A DNA stretch of 11,799 nucleotides, from assembly GCA_027596945.1 (NCBI GenBank), contig JADGJH010001124.1, forward strand, positions 1 through 11,799. The letters are read 5' to 3'. A program made the position numbers and the translations under genes. This document shows positions 1 through 8,049 of the stretch, piece by piece (within the stretch, counting starts at the first letter, position 1; each line of letters opens with the position of its first letter). The notes under the pieces were generated by a model that worked only from the letters and a program-made list of their open reading frames with translations, made no database searches and had not been told where the DNA came from. This stretch comes from Physocladia obscura (Eukaryota; Chytridiomycota; Chytridiomycetes; Chytridiales; Chytriomycetaceae).

Positions 1-97
1 TAAAAAAAAAAAAAAAAAACAACTTTTGATTATATAAAGAGATTAATGATATCAAACGGAATCATTACTATGGTGCAGATTGGTATTTGACTATAAA

Positions 98-395
98 CTA
101 GTTGCCACCGGCAGTGGCCAGAAAGAGGGGAAGACTGTACAGAAATATGCAAAAGTTAAAATTCTGTTCTGATTGTTGAAATTCAGAATCAATACCAATC
201 TCAGAAACTTGAAATTCCTTCTGGTTTTCAGTCTTTGAAGTCAAATTTGCCTCTTCATTGAATCAGTTATTAGCTAGTTATTCATCATACTATTGAATAC
301 ACTATAGTTACTTTTAGCCAAGTGATTATCATCTAAATCTGTAAAGAAATTTCACAAAATTCGTCGTCTGTCATAATTTTCTCATTCACTGCCAT
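98..395 (-). pseudogene. Possible decayed acidic coding sequence
   Basis: Three minus-strand reading frames follow each other with protein-like composition. An ATG at 395 opens a short frame (MAVNEKIMTDDEFCEIS) that stops at 333. A second frame reads DLDDNHLAKSNYSVF from 339 to a TAG at 274-276. A third runs as an Asp/Glu/Ser/Gln-rich frame to a TAG at 98-100. They would join only through frameshifts or unseen introns. Acidic, low-complexity N-termini occur in some transposases, but no domain is recognisable, so no function is given. Chance open frames in AT-rich DNA remain possible. Confidence 0.22.
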
Positions 396-474
396 GTCCT
401 CTGTGTTCAGTGACAGAATTGACCATATAAATTAAACAAACAACAAACAATAAAAAGTACAAAATTCTTTTGGT

Positions 475-928
475 TTACAATGCAAAATACTTCTTTCCTG
501 CTGGTTGAATAGCTGCAAATTTCTGCACAATGTAATTAACAGGCACAGCAAGATGATTTGTCACATTTCTTTGTGGTAAGAAGATGATGTGATTGCGAAA
601 TGTTGAGTTGAGATGCTGAAAAGTCTCTCAAAGATGACATCAAATCCCCGTATCTTTTCTCTGAAAACAACAAAATCGAGTTTCAGGAAATATGTTCACT
701 TAAGTCGATGCCACCAGTTGGTCAAATTCTTTTGTTTTCTGTCCGCATAAAGTGGCGCAGTGTAAACCAAAAAAGACAGTTTGATGTGTCTACATCGAAT
801 AATGGTATACGACAACTACTAGTCTTTTGCGTCACAAGTCCTTCATGCGATTTGTTTGAATAGGCTCGTTTGTCGACGGAGGACAGGGATTTTATTTTAC
901 TCGTTCTACTCTGAATTTGTCTGACGAC
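475..928 (-). other. Possible exons of an unidentified gene or gene remnant
   Basis: Two minus-strand stretches look coding. From 928 to 722 there is a stop-free run of 68 codons without an early ATG (it includes SSCRIPLFDVDTSNCLFWF). From 615 to 475, directly after a CTTTTCAG acceptor-like site, 46 codons read HLNSTFRNHIIFLPQRNV and end YIVQKFAAIQPAGKKYFAL before TAA. The second piece would make a reasonable terminal exon. I found no in-phase donor linking the two and recognise no family. The gene may be partial, decayed or not real. Confidence 0.22.
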
Positions 929-954
929 TTATTCTAGCTTCACCAATATACAGT

Positions 955-1173
955 TTGTTTTCTACACAGCTAGTCAAGTCGAAGCAGATCGAATCTCTCC
1001 GTCATTCCGTACTCACTCAGTATCGAAATGAAAGCGCTCCCCTTTGTTGTAGAGATTGCCATGTGAGGCACGCGTCTTCTTGCGAAAAGCATCATCTCAG
1101 AATGATTCAGTCATCGATTTTCTTGAACAATGAAGGTGAAACAGATCCTCAAATTTATCAAATAGCTGTATAA
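955..1173 (+). CDS. Weak candidate terminal exon, unidentified
   Basis: An open frame begins beside an acceptor-like TTTTCTACACAG (ending near 968) and runs to TAA at 1171-1173. It is followed by AATAAA hexamers near 1187 and 1201. The protein has a cysteine/histidine cluster (LCCRDCHVRHASSCEKHH) and no ATG near its start, so it could only be a 3' exon. The spacing CxxCx7C with nearby His does not match a named zinc-binding family that I recognise. It overlaps minus-strand coding-like runs, so at least one of the two is spurious. Confidence 0.2.
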   Translation: MFSTQLVKSKQIESLRHSVLTQYRNESAPLCCRDCHVRHASSCEKHHLRMIQSSIFLNNEGETDPQIYQIAV

Positions 1174-1236
1174 GAGGAATGGAAAAAATAAAAAGAGAGA
1201 ATAAACCATATTTCCCCAATTAAACACGCGATATTT

Positions 1237-2794
1237 TCAAACTTTTCTCACAAAATCGCTGGGAAAAAGTCCTTCTTTCTTCTCAAACGCACCGTACAAC
1301 AACCCATTAATATCATTGCTTCTCAAAACGCGAATTGAGTCACCTTTTCGGAACTGCAAATACTGTGGATTCGTGCTTACATGATCACGAACAGCAACAC
1401 AGTAAATTGTTTGTGTATTCGAGGTTACAGTTGCGGGACGATAATTGGTTCGAGTTGTTGGATTTTGCCGCGTTATTGTATAGTAATATTCGTCAGAGAG
1501 AATCGGGAATTCTTCATAAGCGGGAGGCGGGGCATCTTGTGAAGTATTATTGTTGTAACTGCTGTTGTTTGAGGCGGTTGGCCTCTTTTGGTCAGTTGAG
1601 CTGTTCGTTTCGATGTTAGACGAGTATTGCGGAACGTTATGCGGAGTATTTCGATTGTCGTTGCGAGGAGGGAGTTTTGGGGGGAGTTTTTCGGTTGAGT
1701 AAATGGCATTTTGGTGAGAATTGTTTTCTGTTTCTGATTTTGGTGGCAGAGTAGCGTAATTCACATTCTCGTGGGGTGATAGTTGTGGTTTGGTTTCATT
1801 AACATAAATTGTATTTTTGCTGTTACTGTTGCTGCTTTGTATGGGTGTTGAGTTGGTTTCACTTTCATACACGTTGATAATGTTAGTTCCGACTTTTTTT
1901 ACGACAGGATGAATATTTGTTGATAATGATGGCGATACGAAAGTATTACTAGGATGAGGAATTGCATGGGATTCGAGAGTAATTCTGCTTTCGAGAACAC
2001 TGGCAACAGAAATTAAGTTGAAGAAAATTGGGACAAATACGCACTTACGAGTAAAAAGGCGCGGCGACAAGCGGCCGAGGAACAAAACCAGTGAGAATGT
2101 GAGTTGCGCGGACATTCTTTCCGTAAAAGGCCTCGTTTTCATGAACCGACTCGATAATGGCGGAACCTTCGAAGGAGGCACCGGCCATCAACCCTTTTGT
2201 TTTTGAGTAGGAAAAGATAGGGGCAACTTTGTCTTTAGCGAGCGACACTGACAGGGCGGCTTCTGCAGCGCGACCAACGGGACCGGCAGCAACAGAAAGA
2301 TTACCACCGAGAGTCAGTTGCCCCGAAGAAGTTTTGAATGCGGCAACGGCGGCTTCCGTGTTAAGAACCATGACAACATCAGTGACTTCGGCTATATAGA
2401 GTTATTAAATAAGGAATAGTTCTGGAATTTGTGAAGGATTTGGAACAAACCGCCAAAAACAAAACCAACACCAACACCAGCAGTTTTAATAACGGAGGGC
2501 GCCGACCACGTGCCATCGTCCAGACGCGTCACGACAAGCCCAGACCCAAAGCGGCCAGCCACGTGGAAGCCAGCGCGCACAACCTGCAGTACCGCAACAC
2601 CACGAGCCTGTGCTGACAAAGTAATGCCTTAGTTAGTTATAGACCTAGTATTGCAGCACTGCGGCGGCAGCGTACTCACTGATCACGTCTGCCGGAATAA
2701 CACAATCCATGCCCATCTTGGTCGTCTCGGGAAGCACGAAGACGGCCATGATCTCGGTGGCCTTGCGGCACTGGTCAACGAGTTCTTTGCCCAT
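1237..2794 (-). CDS. SYLF (Ysc84) domain and SH3 domain protein, Lsb3/Ysc84/SH3YL1-like
   Basis: This 460-aa protein is built from four exons: 2794-2680, 2612-2451, 2391-2049 and 1999-1237. The introns are 67, 59 and 49 bp, each GT-AG. Residues 1 to about 215 form a SYLF domain, with IPADVITQARGVAVLQVVRAGF, FGSGLVVTRLDDGTWSAPS and FSYSKTKGLMAGASFEGSA matching the Ysc84/SH3YL1 family. In that family the domain binds actin and phosphoinositides at endocytic patches. Residues 216-400 are an Asn/Ser/Thr-rich linker with a PPAY motif (365-368) and a proline SH3-ligand motif PPKLPPR (313-319). Residues 406-460 are an SH3 domain ending EGLFPSDFV. The usual SH3 Trp pair is Leu440-Leu441 and the ALYDY motif is AVRDH. 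The start was chosen because MGKELVDQCRKATEIM aligns with the family N-terminus. Family identity is strong; the exact role is inferred. Confidence 0.9.
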
Positions 2795-2838
2795 TGTGTC
2801 GATGTGTTTTTTTATTTTTGATCACAAGGAATTTGTCA
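2795..2838. promoter_or_regulatory. 44-bp divergent intergenic promoter region
   Basis: Only 44 bp separate the start codons of the minus-strand SYLF-SH3 gene (2794) and the plus-strand Rossmann gene (2839). The interval has a T-rich core (GTTTTTTTATTTTTG on +). Core promoter elements for one or both genes must lie inside this interval or within the neighbouring coding sequence. No clear TATA box is seen. Confidence 0.5.
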
Positions 2839-4026
2839 ATGGCGACACAACAGCCACCAACGTCGCCGTCGCTGCAGCGGCAAAAGCAGACGATCGGCGT
2901 GTTTGAGGTGGCGAGCAAGACGGGGCGCCACTTTGTGCGGCGCGCGTTGGCGAACGGACACCGCGTGACTCTGCTGCAATTGGATAACGCGGGTGGCTGG
3001 AAGGGCAGCAGCAGCGCGTCGGCGAAGAAGGACGGCGCCAGTGCCTCCGAGTTTGCTGCGCACAAGGCCTTTGCCGCCATCGCCGGCCTGTCGTTGGACG
3101 TCGATGTTGTCGTCGTGTCCGGCGCCGAAGACCACTTGGCCGCCTCCAAAGCAGTAGCCGCACTTGTTGCCGCCATCAAAGCCGACGAAAAGGTGCTCTC
3201 CAACCCCCCACTTATCATTACAAACTACATGCAAATAAATTTAATTGAATAAATACAATGAAATAGTCGCAGGCAAGACTCAAACACGTCTTTCTCGTTT
3301 CAGCCGCCGGTGCAAAGTTCGACGCCGGTTTCTTTGCCCGCAATCTCTTTGCCGACCTTGCCCAAGCAGAAAAGTCTCTTCATGATCTGGCCGCCGAAAA
3401 GCAAATCAAGTTCACCATCTTTGTATAACATTAAAAAAACCAACTTGTTCATGAACGGTACTAACTGTAATAATCCAGCGTCCACCCACACTCATCGACA
3501 CCGACAAATCAAACGACGTGTTTGTCTTTGACGAAGCTGCGCAAAAGAATCTGCAAGGTCTCTCGAACCAAGTCTCCTTTACCGCCCTCGCCGACGCAAT
3601 TCTTGAAATTGTTGAAACTCAGCCGCGTTTTGTGAACAAGGTCGAGTTTATTTTTTTTTCTGTTCTCCCCAAGCTCGAAAGCTATACGATTGGCATATAA
3701 AAAAATTAAGCTCCATGCAATCAAAGCGCCTTTTCAACGCTTGGGCAAAAAATGCAGCGATAAACAACGAGTGAAGCGAACAAATAATAATAATAATTCA
3801 TGAGTAGCGAGCAATTCAATTCCATAAATAAAATTAAGTTTTTGAAACTAAATCAATAAAAAAGGTTGCTGCTGTAAACTCAAAAACTATTCTCGACAAG
3901 AGTGTCTCTAGTAGCTCTGATATACGCAAAGCCGTGTATAGAGCAACTGCCAAGGCGTCGCCATACATTCTCATTTCCCTTGCCATTTTGGCAGTTGGTA
4001 TAGTTGTTGCAAAGAGAAGATCTTGA
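2839..4026 (+). CDS. NAD(P)-binding Rossmann, NmrA-like (atypical SDR) protein, possible C-terminal membrane anchor
   Basis: Exons 2839-3192, 3273-3422 and 3479-3640 are well supported; the introns (80 and 56 bp) are both phase 0. The start is the ATG at 2839, since the open frame 5' of it lacks ATG. The N-terminus QTIGVFEVASKTGRHFVRRA is a Rossmann βαβ unit. After the Ala/Ser-rich residues 52-75, exon 2 supplies LKHVFLVSAAGA, and exons 2/3 join to give IKFTIFRPPTLIDTD, as in NmrA/NAD(P)-binding family members. The dinucleotide loop has lost two glycines (Glu23 and Ser26 in a GxxGxxG-like position). Two 3' ends are possible. Reading through gives 241 aa with a stop at 3698-3700. Splicing exons 3711-3770 and 3865-4026 in phase 0 gives 295 aa, with a hydrophobic tail (YILISLAILAVGIVVAKRRS) and AATAAA 50 bp later. 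I favour the long form slightly. Substrate unknown. Confidence 0.72.
3711..4026 (+). other. Candidate 3' exons encoding a transmembrane tail
   Basis: Exon 3865-4026 encodes 53 residues ending in a single hydrophobic helix followed by KRRS, the layout of a tail anchor. It has no in-frame ATG, so it needs an upstream exon. Exon 3711-3770 (20 codons) lies between an ATTAAG acceptor and a GTGAAG donor, and it joins both the preceding Rossmann exon (donor AAG|GTCGAG at 3641) and this tail in phase 0. The intervening sequences would be 70 and 94 bp. This is an inference from frame and splice signals only. A separate small gene with a missed first exon is the alternative. Confidence 0.45.
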
Positions 4027-4076
4027 ACCCCATCGAATGAAAACTCGCATGTTACACCCTGTACCCCTTATTCGGA

Positions 4077-4082
4077 AATAAA
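4077..4082 (+). terminator. AATAAA polyadenylation-type signal
   Basis: A consensus hexamer lies 50 bp after the TGA of the transmembrane-tail exon. It supports that exon, rather than the stop at 3700, as a real 3' end. Other AATAAA hexamers near 3826 and 3854 could serve the shorter form. Confidence 0.5.
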
Positions 4083-4495
4083 CCGAAATGAAATGTATGA
4101 ATATTGTTTGGCGCAAAACCATGAGAATTCTGTCGAAGAAAACAGGAAAAATTGTACTAGTGAGGGTAAGTCTACGCAGATAACTATGTCAGCCACGGCT
4201 GAGAGGGTGAAAGACAACGGTGAGAGCAGCAAATGACTCAACAAGATTTATGCATATGGTATTGGACGTTGAGCCATAAACTATCAAGATTATTCATCGA
4301 GGAATCCACTGTCAGGCTTTTGATTATCAAGTCGCAAATTTTTTCAAACGACGATACGGTGCAAGATCTGATTAAGGATCCAATTTCAGACGCGCCGAAA
4401 TATTAGATGCATGATAACAACGTCGAAGTGGATTTTGTGAACCACAAAAATTTAATAACATGTCTAACTGAACTTTTAGAAGATGAACATATTGT
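4083..4495. other. Convergent intergenic region, nothing assignable
   Basis: This stretch lies between the converging Rossmann gene and VPS28. It contains one plus-strand frame from 4233 that runs into the VPS28 3' end with an in-frame TAG at 4404-4406. The translation has no recognisable domain. No RNA gene or repeat was seen. Confidence 0.4.
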
Positions 4496-4501
4496 TTTAT
4501 T
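4496..4501 (-). terminator. AATAAA polyadenylation-type signal for VPS28
   Basis: The hexamer on the minus strand sits about 60 bp beyond the VPS28 stop codon, a typical position for 3' end formation. It supports reading the last exon through to the TGA at 4563-4565. Confidence 0.55.
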
Positions 4502-4562
4502 TGACAGATTTAATGCGAAAGAGACGCGTGGAATGATTGATTTGCGCTGTTTTTTATTCTCG

Positions 4563-5446
4563 TCAATTCTTTGAAAACAGCGAATATACAAAAACAAACC
4601 TTTCCAATTCAAATAACAGTTGGCGCGACTGTTCCTCAGAGAGACTATCGCTTGCTTTCATTTTATGCAATAAAATCAGCCTGATACGAGAGAATATGAA
4701 GTTAACAAAAAATAGTCCCAAAAAAACTTGAAAGTAACCATTTTTTCATCCGGTCCTTGTGTGTCTCTTCAAAATCTTTTGGCAATCCAGGCAGTTTGTT
4801 GAGTCCTTGAACAAGATCTGCGAGAAGCGGATGCAATTGGTCGACAGCCGTCATATTCAGCTTTATGCAATCCATAAGGGTTATAAAACACTGTTGTTTT
4901 ATTTTGTTCAACGTTTGATAATTTCGATTCAATTGACAAGCGATGGCTTGGACAAACCGTTGTTATATCTGCAACAGCTTTTATATGCTGACGACCAGAA
5001 GCAGCAGACTCAGCAACGGCGTGTTCAACAGTTGCCGGTACGCCAATTTCAATAAGTCTTTTTGTGGCTGCCGGACAAGACAGCTGTTTTTTTTTAATAG
5101 CGTCAAGTTTGTATACAGGTGTGGTTTGAAATGTGACGTGTCAGACGTGAATGAAACCTTGTATTCCCGCATGAATTGATCAATGTTGATACCTTGCGGC
5201 AATAAATCACGAGCTGTTTTGAACTGAGCAATAAGACGTGTGCAATGCGTGGTGTAGCTGTTTGTCGTTGAGTTGAAATTTAGGTTGCATGGGCAAAATG
5301 GCTGGACCAGCTTACTCTGCCGCCGATACTGCATCGCGAATGTACGCCTTCTCCAGGGCTTCAGTCGCGACTAGAATGCTAAAGAGATCGGCTGTTGCAT
5401 CCAGATTCTCTGCTTCCCGTTGCGTGAATTTAATTTGGGTATCCAT
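4563..5446 (-). CDS. VPS28: ESCRT-I subunit VPS28
   Basis: Five exons (5446-5316, 5257-5158, 5083-4958, 4890-4739, 4680-4563) join in phase to give 208 aa, close to the usual 210-240. The introns are 58, 74, 67 and 58 bp, each GT...AG. The N-terminal core shows LFSILVATEALEKAYIRDAV, CTRLIAQFKTARDLL and NIDQFMREYK. The C-terminal four-helix domain shows FITLMDCIKLNMTAVDQLHP, LNKLPGLPKDFE and LHKMKASDSLSEEQSRQLLF. In the family, VPS28 binds VPS23/TSG101 through its core and ESCRT-II VPS36 through its C-terminal domain during sorting of ubiquitinated cargo into multivesicular bodies. The last 12 residues (RFVFVYSLFSKN) differ from the family's AYxxF-type end, and an alternative 31-bp intron there seems too short. 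BORCS5 lies 34 bp upstream on the same strand. Confidence 0.93.
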
Positions 5447-5475
5447 CTCCAACTTGGACAAGTTTTTCTTTCTAT

Positions 5476-5485
5476 TTTATTTATT
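5476..5485 (-). terminator. Overlapping AATAAA signals on the BORCS5 stop codon
   Basis: On the minus strand the sequence AATAAATAAA covers the BORCS5 TAA stop and the bases after it. With the VPS28 start only 34 bp further on, cleavage for BORCS5 would fall near or inside the VPS28 5' end if these hexamers are used. Confidence 0.45.
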
Positions 5486-6505
5486 TTCTTGAATTCACAG
5501 AGCTCTTTCTGCTGGGAATTTCTGCCGATCGAGCCGGCGAAAAGTTAACTGAAGCGGCCATTTTCGCCCATATACTCGATGGGCCACTACTTCCCACAGA
5601 ATCTCCACGCGTATGCCTCCTGTTTGAAAAGTCAATACCGCCATCATCTTCTCGCACGGTACCAAGCGATGACGCAGGCCTCGAAGAATCAGAAAATTCT
5701 GTTCGCTGCCATGCTGATGATCCTGTCCGTAATTTAGTGAGTCGCGGAAACCGTTCTATATTTTCTGCACTATCGAGTCGTTCATTTGGTGTTAAATAAG
5801 GGTCCAAGGTCGCGATTGTGCGAACAAGAGATTTGATGAGGGTGTTTGTTTCAGATGAAATGGAAGCGATTGTCGCGACTGGGAATAATCAAATAAGCAT
5901 TACAGCGAAAGTCAAATTTTAACGGGATATGAAACACAAAAAAGCTGTTGTTTCTGACCTTGCGCAACTGTACTTGAACGGGCTCTCGCTTGGGCAAGTC
6001 GCGTGGAAACTGTACTGACAATCTGTGTGCAGTATTGGTCTGTGCCAACAATGCGAGCATCAATATGTTTTTGAGTCGCAGCAACTCTTGCAGCTACATT
6101 TCTAGTATGCGATTTTAAACGCGTTAAAAGCGCCTCAATTGGTTCAGGTGAAATGCTGTCTAATTCACAAGGAGATGATTTGTTCAACGAAGGTTAAATA
6201 AAATACAGAGTATAATCCTTACAGCCAATTTGCGGCGATTGCTGAGATTGTGGATTATTGTTGAAAAAGAACCAGGAGCTAGCACCGGCGCTCGATGATG
6301 ATGGCGAATGGGGAACCGAGTCTTTGATAAGCGGTTTGATCTATGGTCCGTCGGGTTATTCATAATCGTAGATCGGGTGGAACCAGTGTATTTAGCAAAA
6401 ACTGCTCACCCGCGGCACTGCAGCAAGTCGAACCAGCAGTGGATCTTCCTGTGCATCTTTTTTGGTTGTATTTTGCACTACAGTCACAATTTTGTTTTTG
6501 TTCAT
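5481..6505 (-). CDS. BORCS5: BORC complex subunit 5-like protein (LOH1CR12/myrlysin family)
   Basis: Four exons (6505-6410, 6340-6223, 6159-5959, 5878-5481) join in phase to give 270 aa; the introns are 69, 63 and 80 bp, GT-AG. The order of features matches animal BORCS5. There is a short N-terminal strand (KIVTVV), then EDPLLVRLAAVPRIKPLIK, a Ser/Asn-rich linker (residues 41-70), a helical region (about 75-165), and a closing TLDPYLTPNERLD at 163-174. In animals BORC sits on lysosomes and recruits ARL8 for kinesin-driven movement, with BORCS5 anchored by N-myristoylation. Here the model starts MNKNK, so Gly2 is absent unless an upstream exon was missed. Residues 175-270 are a Ser/Arg-rich extension beyond the usual ~200-aa length. 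Family assignment rests on motif resemblance recalled from the family, not on a search. Confidence 0.72.
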
Positions 6506-7079
6506 TTTGCATTTGATTTGCGTAAGGCCACAATTTCTGTATCTTATTATTTTATTTTTCAATTGGATTCCGTAGAAAGCTAATAATTAATGTTCATTTT
6601 TATGGTTCTTGTTGAGCTGTGGTTGGAGTTTCTTGTCATTTTGCTTGTGGGGGAAAAATAAACCAATGTAGTTTTCATGTTACTATGCTATATTTTAGAC
6701 TTTTCGATCTTTAATTAAATTCACTTATACGAAGCATAACTATCATATAGGTAAGAACTTATATTACATTAAATCGACTGCAAAAAATATTGAAAAAAAA
6801 AAAATCCAGAACATTGTATGAAAAATAAAAGTTAACAGTATATCTGGAAAAAAAACGTGCAAGTGAAAACTTAAATTAACTCCAGAGATGGAACAATTTC
6901 TTGAATGTATTCATGTGAAATTTCCGTGGAAGGGCAAAATCAAAATTTCGACAACTTATGGTGAGAATATGAAAATCTAAAAATGCTCAAAACGACTGGC
7001 CGAAACTTTCTATTTTATACAATTCCAGTGTTGTTCTATACTCAGTAACGTCAGTAATTGGATTATCAATTTTGTTCTC
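6506..7079. other. AT-rich intergenic region upstream of BORCS5
   Basis: About 570 bp of very AT-rich sequence contains many stops in all frames. A plus-strand AATAAA lies near 6657. A short minus-strand frame (MTRNSNHSSTRTIK) lies about 130 bp upstream of the BORCS5 start but has no clear donor to join it. I see no gene, RNA or repeat here. Confidence 0.5.
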
Positions 7080-7250
7080 CAAAATAAATTTGAAAATTCG
7101 TGGGGTTTATCAAAACGAGAAAATAACGGCGGAAAAAACGAGTCCGCGCTTTCCGTGGACTCACAGAAAATTTCGTGGGTGCTTCTAATAAAAGCTTTCT
7201 CTTCTGACAAAAAATAATAATAAAAACAACTAAAAAAAAAAACTTGAAAT

Positions 7251-7415
7251 ATGCCAGCTTCCCAATCTGCCAACACTCAAACAAGCTCCAGCTCCAGCTC
7301 CGCTGCAGCTTCACCGTCGCCTTCTGGAAACTCAGCAAGCAAACCAAAGAGTATTAACTCAAGCATGCCACTAGCTGCACCTTTTTCAATGATGCTTGGA
7401 AACATACACTTGTGA
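7251..7415 (+). CDS. Small Ser-rich protein of the duplicated unit, copy A
   Basis: An ATG at 7251 opens a 54-aa frame beginning MPASQSANTQTSSSSSS, rich in Ser, Ala and Pro, with no signal peptide, membrane helix or known domain. The start and first ten codons are conserved in copy B (8 of 10 or more residues identical). The upstream flank and the downstream AATAAA region are also conserved, which suggests a transcribed unit. A longer spliced form is possible: a GTATTA donor near 7347 and an acceptor near 7432 would join in frame to a segment ending SNSFNID, the same C-terminal motif that closes copy B. Function unknown. Confidence 0.4.
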   Translation: MPASQSANTQTSSSSSSAAASPSPSGNSASKPKSINSSMPLAAPFSMMLGNIHL

Positions 7416-7574
7416 AAACCTCAAGCAATCGAGAAACCCTTTCACGACAACAAAAAAACGCAACAAGCAATAGCTTCAACATCGACCAGCGTTGCACAAA
7501 CTGTTTGTTCTATCATTTATGATATCAGCACAATTACTTCTTTGTTTGTCTCTTTTCTTTTTTTTTTTTTGAGC

Positions 7575-7580
7575 AATAAA
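7575..7580 (+). terminator. AATAAA signal, copy A
   Basis: This hexamer lies in GAGCAATAAAACTTGTTTCA, directly after a poly-T tract. The same arrangement is kept in copy B, so it is a conserved part of the repeated unit. Confidence 0.45.
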
Positions 7581-7615
7581 ACTTGTTTCAATTTTATAAT
7601 TTTTTATTTTACCAT

Positions 7616-7690
7616 GTGCACGATCTTTTCAGCAATTTTTTGCTTCTGCTTTCTACAGCCCTATTTCAGCTGGTAATTTTCTGTAATCAA
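7616..7690 (+). repeat. Inverted segment, arm in copy A
   Basis: These 75 bases, beginning with palindromic GTGCAC and CGATCTTTTCAGCAATTTTTTGC, match the reverse complement of 8093-8166 over their whole length. I count about 17 differences and one gap by eye. On both sides the two tandem copies match in direct orientation, so this segment has flipped in one copy. Confidence 0.7.
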
Positions 7691-7902
7691 ACAAATAATT
7701 ATTTGGACCTTAGGTGTTCACTTCTGACATATTCTGGATGAGTGTGTTTATTGCAGTAAAGCAATTGGGAGAAATATTTTATTGTATGAAAAATAAAAAT
7801 TCGTGGGGTTCGTTATCACTCACAGAAAAGACGCCGAGGCGATCCACTTTTTTTTTTTTCGCTTCCACGAAAAAAAAAACAAAAAACAGCTCAACAAAAA
7901 AT

Positions 7903-7974
7903 ATGCCTGCTTCCCAATCTGCCAAGACTCAAATCAACTCGATTCCCACTAGCAGTAGCTTCAATATCGACTAG
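7903..7974 (+). CDS. Small Ser-rich protein of the duplicated unit, copy B (short)
   Basis: An ATG at 7903 gives a 23-aa frame starting MPASQSAKTQ and ending SSSFNID before TAG. Compared with copy A it lacks the Ser/Ala/Pro-rich middle. The final motif matches copy A sequence near 7480-7497, which lies beyond copy A's own stop. Copy B could be an internally deleted relic or a version lacking an intron that copy A still carries. Nothing shows that it is expressed. Confidence 0.3.
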   Translation: MPASQSAKTQINSIPTSSSFNID

Positions 7975-8049
7975 CTTTACATAAATTGCTTCTTACGTCA
8001 TTTATGATATCAGCACAATTACTTCCTTGTCTCTTTTTTTTTTTTGAGC

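Larger units (their letters stand above)
1..1236. other. Left-flank region without a confident gene
   Basis: The first 19 bases are almost pure A, cut by the window edge. The rest is AT-rich with several short runs that look coding but form no complete gene. Candidate pieces are listed separately at 98-395 (-), 475-928 (-) and 955-1173 (+). Splice-like signals on the minus strand include a GTGAGT donor starting at 1016 and TTTTCAG acceptors near 616 and 661. I could not chain them into one gene with consistent phase. Confidence 0.5.
7080..7752 (+). repeat. Tandem repeat unit, copy A
   Basis: Copy A starts at AAAATTCGTGGGGTT and includes ACTCACAGAAAA, the ATGCC(A)GCTTCCCAATCTGCC small-gene start, a conserved 3' part with CATTTATGATATCAGCACAA, a poly-T tract and GAGCAATAAAACTTGTTTCA. 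It ends in TTTGGACCTTAGGTG...ATGAGTGTGTTT. All these landmarks recur in order in copy B. Copy A carries roughly 190 extra bases inside the small gene. Confidence 0.75.

Noticed and set aside
1..19. Poly(A) tract as a retroelement tail
   Set aside because: It is cut by the window edge. A homopolymer alone in AT-rich DNA is not enough to call an element.
1335..1709. Plus- and minus-strand frames within the SYLF-SH3 last exon
   Set aside because: They are shadows of the Asn/Ser-rich linker in other frames, with no family resemblance.
2775..3234. Several long minus-strand frames opposite the Rossmann exon 1
   Set aside because: This exon is GC-rich, so stops are rare in all frames. Only the plus-strand frame has family motifs and splices in phase.
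4233..4574. Plus-strand frame of 113 codons with one TAG
   Set aside because: It overlaps the VPS28 3' UTR and the end of its last exon on the opposite strand, carries a stop and has no recognisable motif.
4575..4680. Plus-strand protein-like run (FPIQITVGATVPQRDYRLLS)
   Set aside because: It is the antisense shadow of the VPS28 exon that encodes the SDSLSEEQSRQLLF helix.
7010..7347. Minus-strand frames opposite repeat copy A
   Set aside because: They do not recur in copy B, whereas the plus-strand small-gene start does. Their content is Phe/Tyr/Lys-rich as expected from AT-rich DNA.
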